Shown piece after piece: positions 61,259-64,000 of a stretch of DNA of 64,000 nt; within the stretch, counting starts at the first letter, position 1, and each line of letters begins with the position of its first letter. Source of the DNA: JBGQAS01 sp964498605 (GTDB taxonomy: Bacteria; Chloroflexota; Anaerolineae; Anaerolineales; Anaerolineaceae). The stretch covers positions 1 to 64,000 of the forward strand of contig CAZCHK010000001.1 of assembly GCA_964498605.1 (NCBI GenBank). The letters run 5' to 3'. The translations under genes and the position numbers were made by a program. Below the pieces are notes generated by a model. That model saw only the letters and a list, made by a program, of their open reading frames with translations. It ran no database searches and was not told where the DNA came from.

Positions 61259-62124
61259 TGTACGATATATTTCCCGATTATCGGTCTCAGTTTTTCTATT
61301 ACGCGAGTGGGGACCATATCCAGTCGTGTGATAAAGGCTTCTTTTAAGGAATTTTGGCATTGACAGTGTGGCGATTCTACATCACGACAAAGAAAATGAA
61401 GGATTGTTTTTTGCGCAAGTGAGGTATTCGTTTGTAAAGTTCTGATCACCATATCAACACTTACGGTTTCTTCAGTAGCATGCCAGACATCGTAATCAGT
61501 TACATGAGCCAGTGTGACATAGCACATCTCAGCCTCACGGGCTAAAAACGCTTCTGGGCAGGCAGTCATGCCAATGATGGACATCCCCCAGGAGCGTAAC
61601 AGTTCTGATTCACCCCTGGTTGAAAAACGAGGTCCTTCTATTGTCACCAGGGTACCTTCCATGTGCACTTTTCCTCCCGCAGAAGCCGCGGCTTTTGCCA
61701 CCTGTCGTGCCAGGGTTTCGCAGTAGGGATCCGCCACCCCAACATGCACCACCAAGCCGTCTTCAAAAAAAGTGCGATTCCTGTTTCGAGTCAGATCGAC
61801 AAGCTGAACGGGTATAACGAAATCTCCAGGTGCGAAATCTTCCCGAAGAGAACCACAGGCACTTATGCTTAGGATGCGGCGAATTCCAAGAAGTTTGAAA
61901 GCGTAAATATTTGCGCGGTAATTTACTTCTGAAGGAGCTATCGAATGGTTCATGCCGTGCCGTGAGAGGAAGGCAACTTTTTTCCCTTCAAGTTCCCCAA
62001 TGATGACTGACGAGCTTGGAGGACCAAATGGTGTCGCAATATCGATTGTTTCTGAGTTGGTCAGACCAGGCATCCGGTACAGTCCTGAACCTCCGATTAT
62101 CCCAAGCGCGATATCTTCAATCAT
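61255..62124 (-). CDS. mtnP: S-methyl-5'-thioadenosine phosphorylase
   Basis: The enzyme splits methylthioadenosine to adenine and methylthioribose-1-phosphate, the substrate of MtnA (14004-15068). The 289 residues show GIIGGSGLYRMPGL, TPFGPPSSSVI, FLSRHGMNHSIAPSEVNYRANIYA, and EGPRFSTRGESELLRSWGMSIIGMTACPEAFLAREAEMCY, the MTAP-specific base-binding region. A CRDVESPHCQCQ stretch is near the C-terminus. Inosine phosphorylase is a close alternative, but the TACPEA motif favours MTAP. An SD (GAGGAGGT) precedes ATG. It sits between fhaB and the SEDS gene. Confidence 0.92.
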   Translation of the reverse strand: MIEDIALGIIGGSGLYRMPGLTNSETIDIATPFGPPSSSVIIGELEGKKVAFLSRHGMNHSIAPSEVNYRANIYAFKLLGIRRILSISACGSLREDFAPGDFVIPVQLVDLTRNRNRTFFEDGLVVHVGVADPYCETLARQVAKAAASAGGKVHMEGTLVTIEGPRFSTRGESELLRSWGMSIIGMTACPEAFLAREAEMCYVTLAHVTDYDVWHATEETVSVDMVIRTLQTNTSLAQKTILHFLCRDVESPHCQCQNSLKEAFITRLDMVPTRVIEKLRPIIGKYIVQ

Positions 62125-62135
62125 TCTACCTCCTC

Positions 62136-62567
62136 TTACCCTTCACCCTCAATTTTTACTGTCCAGACTAAGGTTCCGCATTGAATCTCATCGTCAGACA
62201 TAATTACTGTCGGTGTCGTGACTGGTGAATTGTTCAGCAATGTGCCGTTCGTGCTCCCAAGATCATTGATCCACCATTGCTTATGATGGTAGCTGAACTG
62301 AGCGTGTTGCGCTGATAAGGAATCGTGGTCCAGTCGTATTTCGCACGACTCATCACGTCCAGCAATAGCTTCTTTCATTTCTTTAAGGTCGAAGGATGTG
62401 GTTGTGCCTTCTTTGGAAATCAAACGCAGCGATGGGAAAGGTTTTTTAGATAAGACCCGGGATTGCGCTTGTAAGTCGCGCCACAGTACCAAAAAAGCAG
62501 TGAGCAGGAATGCAAAAAGCAGAATGATACCGATAACCCGAAAAATAAGAACAAGGATTCCGATCAT
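62136..62567 (-). CDS. Membrane-anchored FHA-domain protein, FhaB-like
   Basis: The 143 residues begin with one membrane helix (VIGIILLFAFLLTAFLVLWRDL), then a cytosolic FHA domain (AIAGRDESCEIRLDHDSLSAQHAQFSYHHKQWWINDLGSTNGTLLNN) with the phospho-Thr-reading Arg, Ser and Asn. It resembles FhaB/FipA of Actinobacteria, a substrate and reader of PknA/B kinases at the cell wall. SD GAGGAT; it follows the FhaA-like gene by 3 nt. Confidence 0.87.
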   Translation of the reverse strand: MIGILVLIFRVIGIILLFAFLLTAFLVLWRDLQAQSRVLSKKPFPSLRLISKEGTTTSFDLKEMKEAIAGRDESCEIRLDHDSLSAQHAQFSYHHKQWWINDLGSTNGTLLNNSPVTTPTVIMSDDEIQCGTLVWTVKIEGEG

Positions 62568-62570
62568 TGA

Positions 62571-63320
62571 TTAATCCTCTTGATGAATTTCTGGGATTGT
62601 TTTTTGAGTATTTAAAACATCCTCACCAAAAATGAGTGATACATTGCCGAAAGTTACGACATCTCCCGGGAGGATGCCTTTTTGTGAAACCCGCTTGCCG
62701 TTGATTAACGTGCCCATCATGGAGTTAAGATCAAATAGCATGAACCTTCCATCCAAGGCACGTATCTGCGCATGCCTTTTCGACACAGTGGGATCATCCA
62801 GGATCAGATGATTCTCCTTGCCTCTGCCGATATTGATAATTTTTTTGGTGATCGTGTATATGGTCGAATCCGGGCAGATGAAGAAGGCTCTGTGGGGCAG
62901 GGTGCTTCTTTCTTCAGGTTTTTCATAGATTGGTTGGGTTGATTCATCCATTACTTGATTAATGTGTGTTGACACGCGCACTTGCACTGGCAGCAGCGAA
63001 CCATCCATTTCGATTTCGAAGGAGGGTCGGAAGGGGAAAGCGATCTCGGATTCTTTTGCTAGCTGCGACAGTGCATCGATCAATCCTGGAACCCAATCAT
63101 CACGTGAGATTTTCCATAGTGAATTATTCGGATGCATGGAGATAGTATAGCGGTCTGAAGCGCGAAAACCTCCTGAGAGATCATGATGAATGGATGAGTG
63201 AAACGCCAGCGCAAGACTGCTGGTGATCTGTTGAATTGGATCGCGGTTTGGTATTATTTGACAAATGCCTTCCACCAATGTTTGCAAACGCGATTCTAAT
63301 TTTTCGAGTTGACTCAACAT
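62571..63320 (-). CDS. FhaA-like protein (DUF3662 plus FHA domain)
   Basis: The 249 residues start with a DUF3662-type N-terminal domain (LEKLESRLQTLVEGI...FHSSIHHDLSGGFRASDRYTISMHP) and end with an FHA domain (INIGRGKENHLILDDPTVSKRHAQIRALDGRFMLFDLNSMMGTLINGKRV). The conserved Asn of the SKNGT-type turn is replaced by Met (SMMGT). FhaA of mycobacteria binds phosphorylated MurJ (MviN) and controls wall synthesis. It leads an operon to the SEDS/PBP gene. No SD; TATAAT ends 7 nt before the ATG (leaderless type). Confidence 0.87.
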   Translation of the reverse strand: MLSQLEKLESRLQTLVEGICQIIPNRDPIQQITSSLALAFHSSIHHDLSGGFRASDRYTISMHPNNSLWKISRDDWVPGLIDALSQLAKESEIAFPFRPSFEIEMDGSLLPVQVRVSTHINQVMDESTQPIYEKPEERSTLPHRAFFICPDSTIYTITKKIINIGRGKENHLILDDPTVSKRHAQIRALDGRFMLFDLNSMMGTLINGKRVSQKGILPGDVVTFGNVSLIFGEDVLNTQKTIPEIHQED

Positions 63321-63327
63321 GAGTCAT

Positions 63328-63333
63328 ATTATA
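63328..63333 (-). promoter_or_regulatory. -10 box of the fhaA operon, leaderless arrangement
   Basis: TATAAT on the minus strand lies 7 nt before the ATG at 63320; the -35 is weak. Confidence 0.55.
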
Positions 63334-63445
63334 GTGTAATCCTCGTAATATACTTTTATGCAGTTGAATAGCCCAGGTATTTTGTCGACAATGCAATAAA
63401 ATGGAGGAGGGGAGACATTACAGCTCAAGCAACTCGTTGCTAAGC

Positions 63446-64000
63446 TTAATTTTGGATTGGTTTTAGGTAAATTGGGTTGCTGAAGATCCAACCGCGCTCT
63501 TTTCCGAGGTATGTAGTATGTGCTTCCACCCTGTACGCACCCGGCTTGGTCACTGCCATCGTAATTAATTTTTCATCATTCCAGCTTTTAATAATCGATC
63601 CATTGTGGATCAGGTGAACTCGGCATGTTCGTGGAAGATGAATGCGTAATGTAGCCCCGTTTTCATAACGAAGACAATCCCCCATGATTCCTTGCTCTTT
63701 CTCGGTGACCGCAGAGAAACGAAATCCAAAAGTCGGATCTGGACGATCATAACCAATAAAAAGGTGACCTCTTTGGAATGCGCTGTAGATAATCTTTTTG
63801 TCCTTTTCAAAATCGCCGACCAGCGCAGTTGAGGTTAATATGTGATTGTTGATACCAAGAAAATGATGAAAATAGGGAAAGACTGGTCGTTTAATAAACC
63901 CTCGTTTGATCTCTAGTTCATGCGCATCAGATGATCCAATTGCGACCACCTTGATTCCTCGGGAGGTGAATGCGTCCCACATTGTCAGGGCTTCGTTGAA
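63446..64000 (-). CDS. PHP-domain metal-dependent phosphoesterase, C-terminal part
   Basis: The reading frame is open to the window edge, so the 5' part lies beyond 64000; an internal Met at 63982 is not the start. The visible 184 or so residues begin in a PHP barrel end (ALTMWDAFTSRGIKVVAIGSSDAHELE, with the metal-binding Asp-x-His). They continue into a beta-rich C-terminal region (LRIHLPRTCRVHLIHNGSIIKSW...VTKPGAYRVEAHTTYLGKERGWIFSNPIYL) as in CehA/McbA-type PHP proteins. Substrate unknown. The gene ends 125 nt before the fhaA start on the same strand. Confidence 0.75.
   Translation of the reverse strand, partial: FNEALTMWDAFTSRGIKVVAIGSSDAHELEIKRGFIKRPVFPYFHHFLGINNHILTSTALVGDFEKDKKIIYSAFQRGHLFIGYDRPDPTFGFRFSAVTEKEQGIMGDCLRYENGATLRIHLPRTCRVHLIHNGSIIKSWNDEKLITMAVTKPGAYRVEAHTTYLGKERGWIFSNPIYLKPIQN

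Noticed and set aside
63321..63445. Possible small RNA or terminator after the PHP gene (AGCAAC/GTTGCT stem)
   Set aside because: The 6-bp stem has a 2-nt loop and no T-run, so it is too weak to call.
1..64000. CRISPR arrays, insertion sequences, prophage, toxin-antitoxin or defence genes
   Set aside because: No repeated spacer pattern, transposase motif, terminal inverted repeats or known defence domains were found. The one HNH protein belongs to a common housekeeping-like family and is not near restriction or phage genes.

Overview
The window looks like chromosomal DNA of a bacterium of the phylum Chloroflexota, most likely class Anaerolineae. This is inferred from gene content only, because there is no rRNA gene to test it. 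The signs are moderate GC, two NBR1-type Ig-like lipoproteins, an L31 protein with an alpha-CTD-like tail, an F420/DDN-like split-barrel protein, several FHA proteins and a pyruvate phosphate dikinase. Coding density is very high, no gene-free stretch reaches 300 bases, and I see no mobile element, CRISPR array, tRNA or rRNA.

Layout. 1-1.3 kb: ribosomal operon rplU-rpmA-rpmE with a consensus promoter, leader hairpin and intrinsic terminator. 1.3-5.6 kb: HAD phosphatase (minus), then tdk-hpt-cca-hydrolase. 5.6-8.5 kb: receiver protein, S49 peptidase and a large exported protein (minus). 8.5-17.3 kb: ppdK, a lytic transglycosylase lipoprotein (minus), and a SAM-recycling operon mtnA-adenosine kinase-ahcY. 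17.3-23.1 kb (minus): tgt-uppP/PBP fusion, a DDN-like gene, and recA-lipoprotein-C39 protein. 23.2-32.6 kb: alr-recJ-EamA, a GT2 (minus), a wHTH-AAA ATPase, GDPD and a GH3 protein. 32.6-38.8 kb: a Ser/Thr kinase divergent from an FHA-winged-helix regulator, a CpXC protein, and an aminotransferase-histidine kinase pair. 38.9-45.2 kb: ROK kinase, divergent from a complete late pyrimidine operon pyrC-pyrB-pyrFE-pyrD-pyrK. 45.2-50.9 kb (minus): an Ig-like lipoprotein, a heterodimeric ABC exporter with an attenuator leader, an Fpg-like glycosylase and a DUF3795 protein. 51-58.6 kb: acetyltransferase-like protein, MalK-type ATPase, gpmA, membrane proteins, NAD(P)HX repair enzyme, HNH nuclease. 58.6-63.3 kb (minus): fhaA-fhaB-mtnP-SEDS/PBP fusion. 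The window ends inside a PHP-type gene.

Most interesting points. (1) A 28-codon leader ORF, a 9-bp antiterminator option and an intrinsic terminator lie directly before the two ABC exporter genes. The layout matches ribosome-mediated attenuation as known for Bacillus bmrB-bmrCD. The two ATPase domains show the one-degenerate-site pattern of such drug exporters. (2) A SEDS glycosyltransferase is fused to a penicillin-binding-protein domain that has lost all its catalytic motifs. (3) UppP is fused to a PstS-like binding domain. (4) L31 is fused to an alpha-CTD-like HhH domain. (5) A repeated promoter arrangement, with the -10 box 6-7 nt before ATG and no Shine-Dalgarno, suggests leaderless transcription of at least six genes beside ordinary SD-led genes. 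(6) A Ser/Thr kinase and an FHA-winged-helix regulator share a palindromic operator region.
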